A stretch of 64,000 nucleotides of DNA, taken from a virus. The notes under the pieces were generated by a model that made no database searches, was not told where the DNA came from, and saw only the letters and a list, made by a program, of their open reading frames with translations. This document shows, in pieces, positions 38,069-47,069 of this stretch (positions are counted from its first letter, which is position 1; each line of letters opens with the position of its first letter). Both the position numbers and the translations under genes were made by a program. Where the stretch lies: the IMG/VR virus record IMGVR_UViG_3300047548_000827, positions 44,012 to 108,011 of that record; one strand, 5' to 3'.

Positions 38069-39475
38069 ATGGGCGTACAAAATCCTAATTCCACTCCATA
38101 CATTCATCCTGACGAACCAAACTTAGTAAACCTACACAAAGCAATGGAGTATAACGATCAGGGTAAACCTGTCGTTAGAGTTCAAGGCGGAGCAGATACA
38201 TATGGTGTAAGTGTTAGTTGGGCAGATAGTCCTAGTATTACTTCATTCGGTAGGGCAAGAATGAGTGACAGTCGAATACTAGGGGAGTATCGATATCAGT
38301 ATGGTGAAGGCACCCTATTTGAGATGAATGACTTCACTGCCGGTGGCGGTAGTATTTCAATGGACTATACTAGGGTATGTGCGTTAGGAAACATAGGTAC
38401 TGCATCTGGTGATAGAGTAGTTAGACAAACTAAACAGTACCATCCTTACATATCAGGCACTAGTAATCTATTCTTCATTACCTATGTAATGAATGCTCCT
38501 AAAGAAAATCTAGTTCAAGCTGTGGGTGCGTTTGATGATGACAATGGTGTATTTTTTAGACTCAATGGACTAATTCCGCAGGTAGTTATAAGAAAGAATG
38601 GGGTCGATACTGAAGTAATTGATCAGGATGACTGGAACGTAGACAGAATGGATGGTAGTTTTGCAACAGATCCAGCAGGAAACCCTAGTCACTTAACAAT
38701 TGACTTTAGTAAGGCGCAAATTCTTACCCTAGACTATCAATGGTTAGGCATCGGTAGAGTTAGAATTGGATTTGTAGTTGATGGCAAGATACATCATGTA
38801 CATCATTTTCAACATGCTAACATAGTAACCGAAGTCTATATGACCCAACCTAGTTTACCTATTCGTTGGGAAATAAAGAACACAGGAGTAACTGCTAGTA
38901 ATAGTCAACTTATGATGATTTGCGGCAGCGCATACTGTGAGGGTGCAGACTACGAAACTGGCTGGCAGCGTAGTGTAAGTACAGGTGCAAGTGCAGTTAG
39001 TCTTACTTCTGCAAATAGTGCAGCATATGGTCATTGTGTTTTGGCTGTTCGTTTAACAAACACTCAGCAAGGTAGAGCCAATAGATCATTGGCACGATTA
39101 AAAAGTTTTAATTTTATCACTGACGTAGACGTTAGATATAGAGTGGTATTGCTTCCAAATAGTATTGCAACATTTGCTACTGCCCCTACTTGGGCAGATA
39201 TTCCCGGTGCAGGCTGGACTCAATATGCAACAGACATCGCAATGAATCCCGCTTGGCAAGATGGAACAAACTACACAGTATTGTATGATGATTTTGCATT
39301 AGGCACTAAAGGCAACAATAATGCAATCGCAGGCACTGAAGATGTAAAGAACAGAATTAGCACTATATATCAGAATTATGCAGCAAATGATAGTCAGTGT
39401 TTTGCTATTATAGGATACTATCTCGGTTCAACTGCTGCCGTTAGGGCAAGTATGTCCTGGTTAGAGGTTAAATAA
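38069..39475 (+). CDS. Virion structural protein, 468 aa
   Basis: MGVQNPNSTPYIHPDEPNLV at the start; Gly/Ser/Thr-rich, beta-rich protein with segments such as SGDRVVRQTKQYHPYISGTS and AIIGYYLGST. Layout and position before the terminase gene suggest a head- or tail-attached structural protein. Starts 1 base after the ubiquitin-like gene. Exact role unknown. Confidence 0.6.
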   Translation: MGVQNPNSTPYIHPDEPNLVNLHKAMEYNDQGKPVVRVQGGADTYGVSVSWADSPSITSFGRARMSDSRILGEYRYQYGEGTLFEMNDFTAGGGSISMDYTRVCALGNIGTASGDRVVRQTKQYHPYISGTSNLFFITYVMNAPKENLVQAVGAFDDDNGVFFRLNGLIPQVVIRKNGVDTEVIDQDDWNVDRMDGSFATDPAGNPSHLTIDFSKAQILTLDYQWLGIGRVRIGFVVDGKIHHVHHFQHANIVTEVYMTQPSLPIRWEIKNTGVTASNSQLMMICGSAYCEGADYETGWQRSVSTGASAVSLTSANSAAYGHCVLAVRLTNTQQGRANRSLARLKSFNFITDVDVRYRVVLLPNSIATFATAPTWADIPGAGWTQYATDIAMNPAWQDGTNYTVLYDDFALGTKGNNNAIAGTEDVKNRISTIYQNYAANDSQCFAIIGYYLGSTAAVRASMSWLEVK

Positions 39476-39477
39476 GA

Positions 39478-41040
39478 ATGAGTAAGCCAAAAAATAACAA
39501 AACAGTAAATTTAATTAAGGATCCCTATGTAAAGACTTTCTTTAAGGATGAATCCGAATTAGAGGACTTTGTAAAGTGCTCAGATCCTGTAACAGGGCCA
39601 ATGTACTTCATGAGCAACTTTTTTTATATACAGCACCCAACAAAGGGAAGTATGTTGTATAAGCCATACCTGTATCAAGAAAAGCTGATAGAAACATATC
39701 ATAATTATCAATATTGCATCAATATGTTATCCAGACAATTAGGCAAGTCTACTAGCGCAGCTGGATATCTACTTTGGTATGCTATGTTTGTTCCAGATAG
39801 TACGATACTTATTGCTGCACACAAGTATTCAGGTGCTCAAGAAATTATGCAGCGTATTCGATATGCATATGAAAATTGTCCTGATTATATAAAAGCTGGA
39901 GTAGTTACTTATAATAAAGGCTCTTTGGACTTTGAAAACGGATCTAGAATTATTTCGGCAACTACAACAGAAAATACAGGTCGAGGTCTATCTATTTCAT
40001 TACTGTACTTGGATGAGTTTGCCTTCGTTAGACCCTCAATAGCTGAGGCGTTCTGGGTATCTATTACCCCTACTTTGTCAACTGGTGGTAAAGCGATTAT
40101 AACTAGCACTCCCAACTCAGATGAAGACCAGTTTGCTCAAATTTGGCACGCTGCTAATAAGTGCGAAGACGAATATGGTAACTCTACAGAAGTAGGTATT
40201 AATGGATTTAAAGCTTTTCAAGCTCTATGGTACGAACATCCTGAGCGAGATGAGAAATGGGCTGAAAAGATGAAGGCTCAATTGGGAACTGAAAAGTTCG
40301 AACGAGAAATGAATTGTAAATTCATATCAGCAGATGAGACTCTGATAAATCCGTTAACTCTTGCTACACTTACTGGAATTGAGCCAATTGAAAGACAAGG
40401 ACAAATAAGGTGGTATAAAAAACCAACAAAAGAGGGAATATACGTTGTTGCGCTTGATCCAAGTTTAGGGACTGGTAGTGATCCTGCTGCTATCCAAATT
40501 TTTGATGCAACTACTACTACGCAGATAGGCGAATGGAAACATAATAAAACTGATATACCCTCTCAGATACGATTACTTGCTCAAATTAACAAGTATATCG
40601 CAGAGTGCACCGGTAAGCCAAATGATATCTATTATAGTATTGAAAACAACACCATAGGTGAAGCAGCCCTAGTTTCATTGCATGAATATGGTGAACACAA
40701 TATTCCAGGTATTTTTATAAGCGAGCGAGGTAAGAAAAGAAAGGGATTCTTAACAGGACCAAAAACTAAACTTGCGGCTTGTGCAAAGCTTAAGTCTTTA
40801 GTCGAGAGCAAAAGATTGACAATTAATAGCAAGAGTTTAATAAGTGAGTTGAAGGTTTTTGTAGCATCCGGTGGTAGCTATGCTGCAAAGATAGGAGACC
40901 ATGATGATCTTGTAATGGCTGCTCTTCTAGCAGTTAGAGTAATGCAACAGTTAGGGGATTTTTACTTTGAGTTAGAAAATCAAATCAAAGATCACGAAGA
41001 GATCATCATGCCCATGCCTTTCTATGCAGTTATTGCCTAA
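39478..41040 (+). CDS. 17: Terminase large subunit (gp17-like)
   Basis: 520 residues. ATPase domain: Walker A-like SRQLGKST (85-92), Walker B LYLDEF (D179, E180), coupling motif TSTPN. RNase H-like nuclease domain: first Asp D327 in ALDPSLGTGSD, later DHDDLVMAAL. Pumps and cuts DNA into the prohead. TTAAATAA lies just before the ATG. Small subunit (gp16) not seen in this window. Confidence 0.95.
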   Translation: MSKPKNNKTVNLIKDPYVKTFFKDESELEDFVKCSDPVTGPMYFMSNFFYIQHPTKGSMLYKPYLYQEKLIETYHNYQYCINMLSRQLGKSTSAAGYLLWYAMFVPDSTILIAAHKYSGAQEIMQRIRYAYENCPDYIKAGVVTYNKGSLDFENGSRIISATTTENTGRGLSISLLYLDEFAFVRPSIAEAFWVSITPTLSTGGKAIITSTPNSDEDQFAQIWHAANKCEDEYGNSTEVGINGFKAFQALWYEHPERDEKWAEKMKAQLGTEKFEREMNCKFISADETLINPLTLATLTGIEPIERQGQIRWYKKPTKEGIYVVALDPSLGTGSDPAAIQIFDATTTTQIGEWKHNKTDIPSQIRLLAQINKYIAECTGKPNDIYYSIENNTIGEAALVSLHEYGEHNIPGIFISERGKKRKGFLTGPKTKLAACAKLKSLVESKRLTINSKSLISELKVFVASGGSYAAKIGDHDDLVMAALLAVRVMQQLGDFYFELENQIKDHEEIIMPMPFYAVIA

Positions 41041-41071
41041 GATCGAATAAATACAGAACTGAGAAAATATT

Positions 41072-43660
41072 ATGCCAAAGAACACGAAATCTATTAATGC
41101 TGAACTATTCAATTTACTAAAGTCCAGGGGCTATTCCCCTACGCCATATGATAGTAATGGAAAAGTTGCCCCTGTCATCGACGATGCTGAAGTTTTTCAA
41201 TTCAATTTCAAAAAAGACGGGATCGATTATGGACCGGTTACATTGTCGGTAGATGGGACAAATGATTTGAAAATTTACTACGGAGATGAAGTTGCAAATA
41301 GCCCCAAATCTCCTCAGCTAACCGAACAAGGTGAGCACCGTGACCTATCATGGTATCAACTACTTAGAAGACTGAAGAAGTTTGCTAAAAATAGACAACT
41401 TGGGTTCGAACTCTCTGATCAAGATGATTTAAAGTATGACCTGGCTAAACGAGTTCATACCAAAAATATCTCTGAAGGATATCATCCAATGGGTAAACAG
41501 AAAAGTTGGAACGATTCAGTTCCAGCAGTTAAAATGATCCTTAAACATTCTAGACCTATAGGAGAAGGTGAACAACGCTTCAGACATGTAGAAAAAATAT
41601 TCATAGAAAATGCTGAGGGTGAAAGAATTTTATCACCATCTAACAAGCCAGGAATTGCAAGGGCTTTTGCAAGGCATATTGCAGAAGGAGGATCTCCAAA
41701 TGATGAGAGATGGAATCACATCAAATCTATTTGTGAAGATTATAATAAGCTCGGTGGATTCGTTCGTGCAACTAAGCACGGACAATTCAACGAATCAGCA
41801 CAGAAATTAGTAGATGAAAGCGTACAACATTATCATGATTTAAGATCCACTCTTCATAGATTATCTAGCAAAAGAGGGTATGGCACTTATTTTGAGAGTT
41901 GGACTCCGACTCTCATAGAGGATGATGATTCTGCGTCAGATGATTTGGAAACTATGTTTAGAAATAGCAGAATTGACCCAAGGATCGAAAGTGCATTACC
42001 CGTACTAAAGAAAATATCAAAGAAACTGACAGAAATCTCGTTAAATGAAGTCGATGAGCTAGAAGAATGGGCAAATGAAATAATAGACGAAAATTTGTTA
42101 CCTAACTCACCAGAAGAAATCGAAAAGATAACTGATCTTCTACTAGATGACGAGCCGTTGACAGCAGGTCCGAATGGACAGAATGCAATTAAAACATTGG
42201 ATGGTTACTTAGAAGACGATGAACTATCAGACGAACTTAAAAAAGTAGGAAGCAAAGATCCAGATTTGGATACTAAGGATACTATTGCAGATTGGATGCA
42301 TGGTAGACCTGAACCAAAGTTAAAAAACATCGCTTACAAGTATCAAAAAGAAAAAGCAGGGAAACCAAAACAAGTAAAACCAGATATTAAAAAGAAAGAA
42401 ACAACTCCAAACGAACCTGAACCCATTGCACCGACTCCTGCACCTGCACCGACTCCTGCACCTGCACCGACTCCTGCACCTGCACCGAATCCTGCACCTG
42501 CACCGAATCCTGCACCTGCACCGACTCAGCCGCCATTAAAGGAAAACATTTCAATAAAACAGAAAAAAGTAGGACAATTAGGTCCAACAGAAAGAATAAA
42601 TAAGTCTAACCCCACACGAGGAAAATTAGTAGGTGTGGCGGAAGGCAGTTATGAAGAAACTGAAGAAACTGCTGTAATAAACATGTTTGAAAAACTTGTC
42701 AGACAAGGTCGTGATCCGATTGATATGATCGCACATAAATTTGGTTGGGGATCATACGAGCTTGACCAATTAGCAAAAAACCTTGGGTTCAAGAATAATG
42801 CCGACTGGGCACAAGGCGCAAAACAAGGGAAAGGTGTTACACAAATAAACCAAACAATAAAGGAAAACATTTCAATAAAACAGAAAAAAGTAGGCCAATT
42901 AGGCCCAACAGAAAAAATTGGTAGGTCTAACCCTACCCGAGGAAAACACGCCGGCGCATTAAATGAAGGGCAAGAGATCAGCGACACCCTTCTCAGTAGA
43001 GCAATGGATCTTCCAGGAGCACATGAAATTTTCAATCAAGTTATGCGTAAATTTAAAACTGTACGGGATTGGGAAGAAGGATTTCCGCAGCTAACTGACG
43101 ATCAAGCAAAATATCTAGTTTATTGGCAACGAGAGTACGAGAATGTAAAAAACACTGGTAGAGATGCGATTATTGCACCCTCAAAAGCCCATATTTTGGC
43201 TATGTTATATAAAGTCGAACCTACATTGTTTAAATCATCATCTGCATCTACTGTATCAAGACAAGAAGCTGAGAAGTTAGTACAGGACTACATCGATGCA
43301 AATCCTAGATACGGAGGATATTCACCAGAGACCCAAAAACAGATGGTGAATCTTGCAATGACAGACCCTAGAAGAAAAAAAGAATGGGAAGACCGTTTAA
43401 CATGGCAACGTAGTCAAGGCATGCTATTCGATCAACAAGCCGCCGAGAAGTTAGTACAGGACTACATCGATGCGTATCCTAGATACGGAGGATATTCACC
43501 GGCAACCCGCACCATTATGGTGCGGGATGTCCTGAGAGACCCTAAAAAAAGAAAAGAATTAGAAAACGAATTAAAATGGCAACATAGCCAAGGTGTGGCG
43601 AAAGAATTAAAAGAAGGACAAGAAGACCTAGAAGCAATACTAAGAATCGTCAGAAGGTAA
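41072..43660 (+). CDS. Large repeat-containing phage protein with prohead-protease-like sites
   Basis: 862 residues, unrecognised. It holds five L/I-x-E-G tetrapeptides (I133-G136, I163-G166, I203-G206, L630-G633, L846-G849), the form cut by T4 gp21-type prohead protease. Also a Pro/Ala/Thr tract near 450-490, the 18-residue unit KENISIKQKKVGQLGPTE twice, and a tandem 55-residue repeat near the C-terminus (EKLVQDYIDANPRYGGYSP). Late box AATAAATA at 41046. Possibly an internal head protein processed during maturation. Confidence 0.55.
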   Translation: MPKNTKSINAELFNLLKSRGYSPTPYDSNGKVAPVIDDAEVFQFNFKKDGIDYGPVTLSVDGTNDLKIYYGDEVANSPKSPQLTEQGEHRDLSWYQLLRRLKKFAKNRQLGFELSDQDDLKYDLAKRVHTKNISEGYHPMGKQKSWNDSVPAVKMILKHSRPIGEGEQRFRHVEKIFIENAEGERILSPSNKPGIARAFARHIAEGGSPNDERWNHIKSICEDYNKLGGFVRATKHGQFNESAQKLVDESVQHYHDLRSTLHRLSSKRGYGTYFESWTPTLIEDDDSASDDLETMFRNSRIDPRIESALPVLKKISKKLTEISLNEVDELEEWANEIIDENLLPNSPEEIEKITDLLLDDEPLTAGPNGQNAIKTLDGYLEDDELSDELKKVGSKDPDLDTKDTIADWMHGRPEPKLKNIAYKYQKEKAGKPKQVKPDIKKKETTPNEPEPIAPTPAPAPTPAPAPTPAPAPNPAPAPNPAPAPTQPPLKENISIKQKKVGQLGPTERINKSNPTRGKLVGVAEGSYEETEETAVINMFEKLVRQGRDPIDMIAHKFGWGSYELDQLAKNLGFKNNADWAQGAKQGKGVTQINQTIKENISIKQKKVGQLGPTEKIGRSNPTRGKHAGALNEGQEISDTLLSRAMDLPGAHEIFNQVMRKFKTVRDWEEGFPQLTDDQAKYLVYWQREYENVKNTGRDAIIAPSKAHILAMLYKVEPTLFKSSSASTVSRQEAEKLVQDYIDANPRYGGYSPETQKQMVNLAMTDPRRKKEWEDRLTWQRSQGMLFDQQAAEKLVQDYIDAYPRYGGYSPATRTIMVRDVLRDPKKRKELENELKWQHSQGVAKELKEGQEDLEAILRIVRR
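42430..42528 (+). repeat. Tandem 18-bp Pro-Ala-Thr/Asn coding repeat
   Basis: Repeats of ACTCCTGCACCTGCACCG and the AAT variant encode (T/N)PAPAP units. Likely a flexible linker in the 862-residue protein and a hotspot for length change by slippage. Confidence 0.85.
43269..43610 (+). repeat. Tandem repeat of about 175 bp within the 862-aa gene
   Basis: The two units (starting near 43269 and 43443) share the 30-base block GAGAAGTTAGTACAGGACTA onward, and their products share EKLVQDYIDA, PRYGGYSP and a W-Q-x-S-Q-G end. A duplicated helical domain. Confidence 0.8.
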
Positions 43661-43672
43661 TTCTCCCAAAAG

Positions 43673-43693
43673 CCGCACTTTTTGTGCGGTTTT
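43673..43693 (+). terminator. Rho-independent terminator
   Basis: CCGCAC-TTTTT-GTGCGG followed by TTTT, 13 bases after the 862-residue gene. It isolates the gp32 unit. Confidence 0.9.
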
Positions 43694-43704
43694 CCACGGC
43701 TGGG

Positions 43705-43808
43705 CATAAATACATTTGACGTTCAGATGGCATACATTGTATAATGTTTGAATGTTAGTAGTTGTCTCCGACAACACGACATAGGCATACTTAGGCTCAA
43801 CATAGGCA
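43705..43808 (+). promoter_or_regulatory. gp32 control region: late box, sigma70 promoter, structured leader
   Basis: CATAAATA late box (43705-43712); TTGACG (43716-43721), 18-base spacer, TATAAT (43740-43745). The leader has a hairpin GTTGTC-TCC-GACAAC (43761-43775) and two copies of ACATAGGCA (43779-43787, 43800-43808) 21 bases apart. T4 gp32 represses its own translation by binding a leader pseudoknot and the unstructured bases after it; this leader may serve the same role. Confidence 0.65.
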
Positions 43809-43828
43809 CATTTTAAGGAGAAAAACAA

Positions 43829-44800
43829 ATGGCTACATTAGCAGAAATCCGCGCTCGTATTGCAGCGCAAGAAACCAAAACACAACAAAAATCATCTGGT
43901 CCAAGTGACAACGCAATTTATCCTTTCTGGAATATCGAAGAAGGCAAAACTGCGAAACTCCGTTTTCTCCCAGATGGAAACTCAAGTAATACTTTCTTTT
44001 GGGTAGAACGTCAGATTATCAAGCTTCAGTTCAATGGAGTTGAGGGGAACCCAAATTTCAAACAAGTTACTGTGCAAGTTCCTTGTGTAGAAATGTACGG
44101 TGAAAATTGCCCTGTTCTAGCTGAAGTTCGTCCTTGGTATAAAGACGAAACACTAAAAGAACAAGCAAACAAGTATTGGAAAAAGCGGTCTTACATCTTC
44201 CAAGGATTTGTTCGACAAAATCCTCTAGAAGATGACAAGACTCCGGAGAATCCAATTCGAAGATTTGTCATTAGCCCACAGCTAATCCCAATCATTAAAG
44301 CTGGACTTATGGATCCCGAAATCCTTGAGCTACCTACTGATTATCTTCGTGGTCTTGATTTTAACATCAATAAGACAAGCAAAGGTGGATATGCTGACTA
44401 CAGTACTAGTAACTGGAGTCGCCGAGAGTCTCCGCTGACTGAAGTCGAACAAGCAGCAATTGAGACATATGGTCTCAGTAATTTGGCTGACTTTCTTCCA
44501 AAGAAGCCGAGTGAAACTGAACTCCGTATTATCAAGGAAATGTTTGAAGCTTCAGTTGAAGGTCGCCCATATGATCCAAACAAATGGGGAGCATATTACA
44601 AGCCATACGGACTTGATATTGGCCCTTCGACTCCCAAGTCAGAAAACAATAAAGTAGAAGAAAGCTCTCCTGTTGTGGAAGACGAAGTTGAGGAACTAGA
44701 AACTTCATCTCCAGTCGTCATTCCAAAGAAAACTGGAGCAGACAATGACAAAGCAAAAGATATTTTGGCTTTGATCAGGGCTAGACAAGCAAAGAGCTAA
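43829..44800 (+). CDS. 32: Single-stranded DNA-binding protein (gp32-like)
   Basis: 323 residues. N-terminal basic/Gln-rich B-like segment (LAEIRARIAAQETKTQQ), OB-fold core (YPFWNIEEGKTAKLRFLPDG, RSYIFQGFV, RRFVISPQLIPII) and an acidic C-terminal tail (VVEDEVEELETSS) for protein contacts. Coats ssDNA in replication and recombination. Placed before uvsX, uvsY-like and uvsW genes. The Zn ligands of T4 gp32 are not obvious. AAGGAG precedes the ATG. Confidence 0.92.
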   Translation: MATLAEIRARIAAQETKTQQKSSGPSDNAIYPFWNIEEGKTAKLRFLPDGNSSNTFFWVERQIIKLQFNGVEGNPNFKQVTVQVPCVEMYGENCPVLAEVRPWYKDETLKEQANKYWKKRSYIFQGFVRQNPLEDDKTPENPIRRFVISPQLIPIIKAGLMDPEILELPTDYLRGLDFNINKTSKGGYADYSTSNWSRRESPLTEVEQAAIETYGLSNLADFLPKKPSETELRIIKEMFEASVEGRPYDPNKWGAYYKPYGLDIGPSTPKSENNKVEESSPVVEDEVEELETSSPVVIPKKTGADNDKAKDILALIRARQAKS

Positions 44801-44805
44801 GACTC

Positions 44806-44833
44806 ATAGGGTAGTGGTAACACACTACCCTAT
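44806..44833 (+). terminator. Hairpin after gp32, probable attenuator/terminator
   Basis: ATAGGGTAGTG (44806-44816) pairs exactly with CACTACCCTAT (44823-44833). No T run follows, so it may be a partial terminator or an mRNA-stabilising hairpin at the gp32 3' end. Confidence 0.7.
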
Positions 44834-44851
44834 CTATTAGGGAGAAACAAA

Positions 44852-45088
44852 ATGACCACATCAGACGAACGTTACCGTGCCCTAAGGCAAGGTAAAAAAT
44901 TACTAGAGGAACTCTGTGATCCAGGAAAGACTCCCAGAGTTCCTAGTATTGTGAGAGATCGAGCAAAATCAATTCTTCGTCATTACCCAAACGAGTATGA
45001 ACTGGAGAGGATTGCAGACAGTTCACCAGAGTACTTGGATAAAGTCTCGTATCTTGATAGAATGTATACTCAGAATAAAGGAAATTAG
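44852..45088 (+). CDS. BPSL0761-like small protein, 78 aa
   Basis: MTTSDERYRALRQGKKLLEE, then PRVPSIVRDRAKSILRHYPN: the pattern of the BPSL0761 family, small proteins found mainly in betaproteobacteria (named from Burkholderia) and their phages. Function unknown. AGGGAG precedes the start. It hints at a betaproteobacterial host. Confidence 0.6.
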   Translation: MTTSDERYRALRQGKKLLEELCDPGKTPRVPSIVRDRAKSILRHYPNEYELERIADSSPEYLDKVSYLDRMYTQNKGN

Positions 45089-45090
45089 AA

Positions 45091-45282
45091 ATGGCTAATC
45101 TGAAAAAACTAGCAAAAGTAAATGATTCTTTTACCATCAATCGCTATGACAATGGTTGGATGGTAGAAGTTAGCGGAAAAGATTCAAGCGGGGATTGGAA
45201 GACTTGTAAAGTTATGTGCCAATCGGAGCAGGAACTGTTAGACCTTGTATCAGAATACAATTCAATGGAGGTGGATAACTAA
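45091..45282 (+). CDS. Hypothetical protein, 63 aa
   Basis: MANLKKLAKVNDSFTINRYD then strands (GWMVEVSGKDSSGDWKTCKV) and an acidic end. TAATG junction with uvsX. Likely co-translated with it; function unknown. Confidence 0.55.
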   Translation: MANLKKLAKVNDSFTINRYDNGWMVEVSGKDSSGDWKTCKVMCQSEQELLDLVSEYNSMEVDN

Positions 45283-46352
45283 TGGCTCGTCCTTTTGATG
45301 TTGCAAAGTTTCGCAAAGATATTACCAAGAGTATTGAGGGACTGAGTATTGGCTTCAACGATCCTACTGATTGGGTAAGCACTGGAAACTATGCACTAAA
45401 CTATCTAATCAGTGGCGATTTCAATCGCGGCGTGCCTCTAGGCAAAGTAACTGTTTTTGCAGGAGAGTCCGGATCGGGTAAATCGTATATTTGCTCTGGT
45501 AATCTTGTACGACATGCACAAGCACAAGGAATCTTTGTAGTTCTTATCGACTCGGAAAATGCACTCGATGAAGAATGGTTGCATAATCTCGGTGTTGATA
45601 CTTCAGAAGACAAGCTTCTCAAACTCAACATGGCTATGATTGATGATGTCGCTAAAACCATCTCAGAATTTATGAAGGGTTACAAAGCAATGCCACAAGA
45701 AGAACGACCTAAAGTCATGTTTATCATCGACAGTCTTGGTATGCTACTAACTCCTACTGACGTTAATCAGTTTGAAGCAGGTGATATGAAAGGTGACATG
45801 GGTCGTAAACCCAAGGCGCTAACTGCTCTTGTTCGCAACTGTGTTAACATGTTTGGTAGTCACAATGTAGGACTAATCGCTACTAATCATACCTACGCTT
45901 CACAAGATATGTTTGATCCTGATGATAAGATTTCAGGCGGACAAGGTTTTATTTACGCTAGTTCAATCGTTGTTGCTATGCGTAAACTTAAACTGAAAGA
46001 AGACGAAGATGGTAACAAGGTAAGTGAAGTTCGTGGTATTCGCTCTGCATGTAAAGTGATGAAAACACGCTATGCTAAACCTTTTGAATCTGTACAGGTT
46101 AAAATCCCATATAGCACAGGGATGAATCCTTATTCAGGACTTCTTGACCTATTTGAAGGCGCTGGGTTGCTAGCTAAAGAAGGAAATCGCCTGTCATACA
46201 CTACAAAAGACGGTGAAGTTCTCAAGTTCTTCCGCAAAGGATGGGAATCAAACGAGAATGGCTGTTTGGACAAGGTAATGACTGAATTCCAAGGAATTGA
46301 AAAATCTAAGATAAGTAGTGATGTATTAATTGAGGAGATCGATACAGAATGA
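45282..46352 (+). CDS. uvsX: UvsX-like RecA-family recombinase
   Basis: 356 residues. Walker A GESGSGKS (61-68), Walker B-type VMFIIDSLGML, the conserved ATNHTYAS and SGGQGFIYASS loops. Forms filaments on ssDNA for strand invasion and recombination-dependent replication. Preceded by gp32 and followed by a uvsY-like gene; GGAGG lies before the ATG. Confidence 0.95.
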   Translation: MARPFDVAKFRKDITKSIEGLSIGFNDPTDWVSTGNYALNYLISGDFNRGVPLGKVTVFAGESGSGKSYICSGNLVRHAQAQGIFVVLIDSENALDEEWLHNLGVDTSEDKLLKLNMAMIDDVAKTISEFMKGYKAMPQEERPKVMFIIDSLGMLLTPTDVNQFEAGDMKGDMGRKPKALTALVRNCVNMFGSHNVGLIATNHTYASQDMFDPDDKISGGQGFIYASSIVVAMRKLKLKEDEDGNKVSEVRGIRSACKVMKTRYAKPFESVQVKIPYSTGMNPYSGLLDLFEGAGLLAKEGNRLSYTTKDGEVLKFFRKGWESNENGCLDKVMTEFQGIEKSKISSDVLIEEIDTE

Positions 46353-46597
46353 ACTTAGATTTTGTTTCAAATGTCTGGGATGGTATAAAACCATACATTG
46401 CTGCAACTGATATTGATGAGGTTGCGGATCTAGTAGTTAACCTATGCATTGATAATGACTTTGATGTATCTGAGATTAAAGAAGCATTTCGCGGCGACAA
46501 AGAAATTATCAAGGCACTAAAAGCCTTTACTGATCAATCCGAAGAGTATGATGACTACGAAGATTATGAGGATGAGGACTATGAAGATTGGGACTAA
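46349..46597 (+). CDS. Small acidic protein, 82 aa
   Basis: ATGA overlap with uvsX. Helical N-terminal 60 residues (MNLDFVSNVWDGIKPYIAAT) and an Asp/Glu/Tyr tail (EEYDDYEDYEDEDYEDWD) reminiscent of the acidic tail of ssDNA-binding proteins or a DNA mimic. Lies between recombinase and mediator genes, so it may bind one of them. Not recognised. Confidence 0.55.
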   Translation: MNLDFVSNVWDGIKPYIAATDIDEVADLVVNLCIDNDFDVSEIKEAFRGDKEIIKALKAFTDQSEEYDDYEDYEDEDYEDWD

Positions 46598-46606
46598 TCA
46601 ATCACA

Positions 46607-47062
46607 ATGACCTGGTACACTAAGGTTACTCAGGATTTATCTGCTATTCCTGATTTTGTTGCACATTATGAATCAGAACTATTGTTAGCAAAGAAAGAGA
46701 TTGCCATTTACGGAAACGTAGAAAAAAATCTTTCTTTGCTACCAGGAGTTACTGAACATCGGTTCGGACAGCTTCAAGAAATTGAGGCTGTACTGAATTT
46801 TCTTAATATTCAACTTCGAAAAATAAAACGAAAGCATTTCCAAATGTATTTGGAAAAATACCCAAAAGCATTGTCAAGCCGCGATGCCGAGCGTTATGCT
46901 GACGGCGAAGATGAAGTGATTGACTTTGAAATACTAGTTAATGAGGTCGCTTTGCTTCGAAATCGATTTTTGGGCATTCTCAAGGGCCTTGAATCAAAGG
47001 GTTTTACATTAAACAACATCACCAAACTGCGATGTGCAGGAATGGAAGATACTTCTCTTTAG
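46607..47062 (+). CDS. uvsY: UvsY-like recombination mediator
   Basis: 151 residues (T4 UvsY 137). Basic helical centre KIKRKHFQMYLEKYPKALSS then RDAERYADGEDEVIDFEIL and NEVALLRNRFLGILKGLESK, the pattern of UvsY proteins in aquatic T4-like phages. Loads UvsX onto gp32-coated ssDNA. Position near uvsX and uvsW supports the call, which rests on pattern memory only. Confidence 0.65.
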   Translation: MTWYTKVTQDLSAIPDFVAHYESELLLAKKEIAIYGNVEKNLSLLPGVTEHRFGQLQEIEAVLNFLNIQLRKIKRKHFQMYLEKYPKALSSRDAERYADGEDEVIDFEILVNEVALLRNRFLGILKGLESKGFTLNNITKLRCAGMEDTSL

Positions 47063-47069
47063 GATTAAA

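Noticed and set aside
42387-42587. Minus-strand frame with VQVQDSVQVQESV repeats.
   Set aside because: Antisense reading of the Pro-Ala-Thr repeat of the 862-residue gene.
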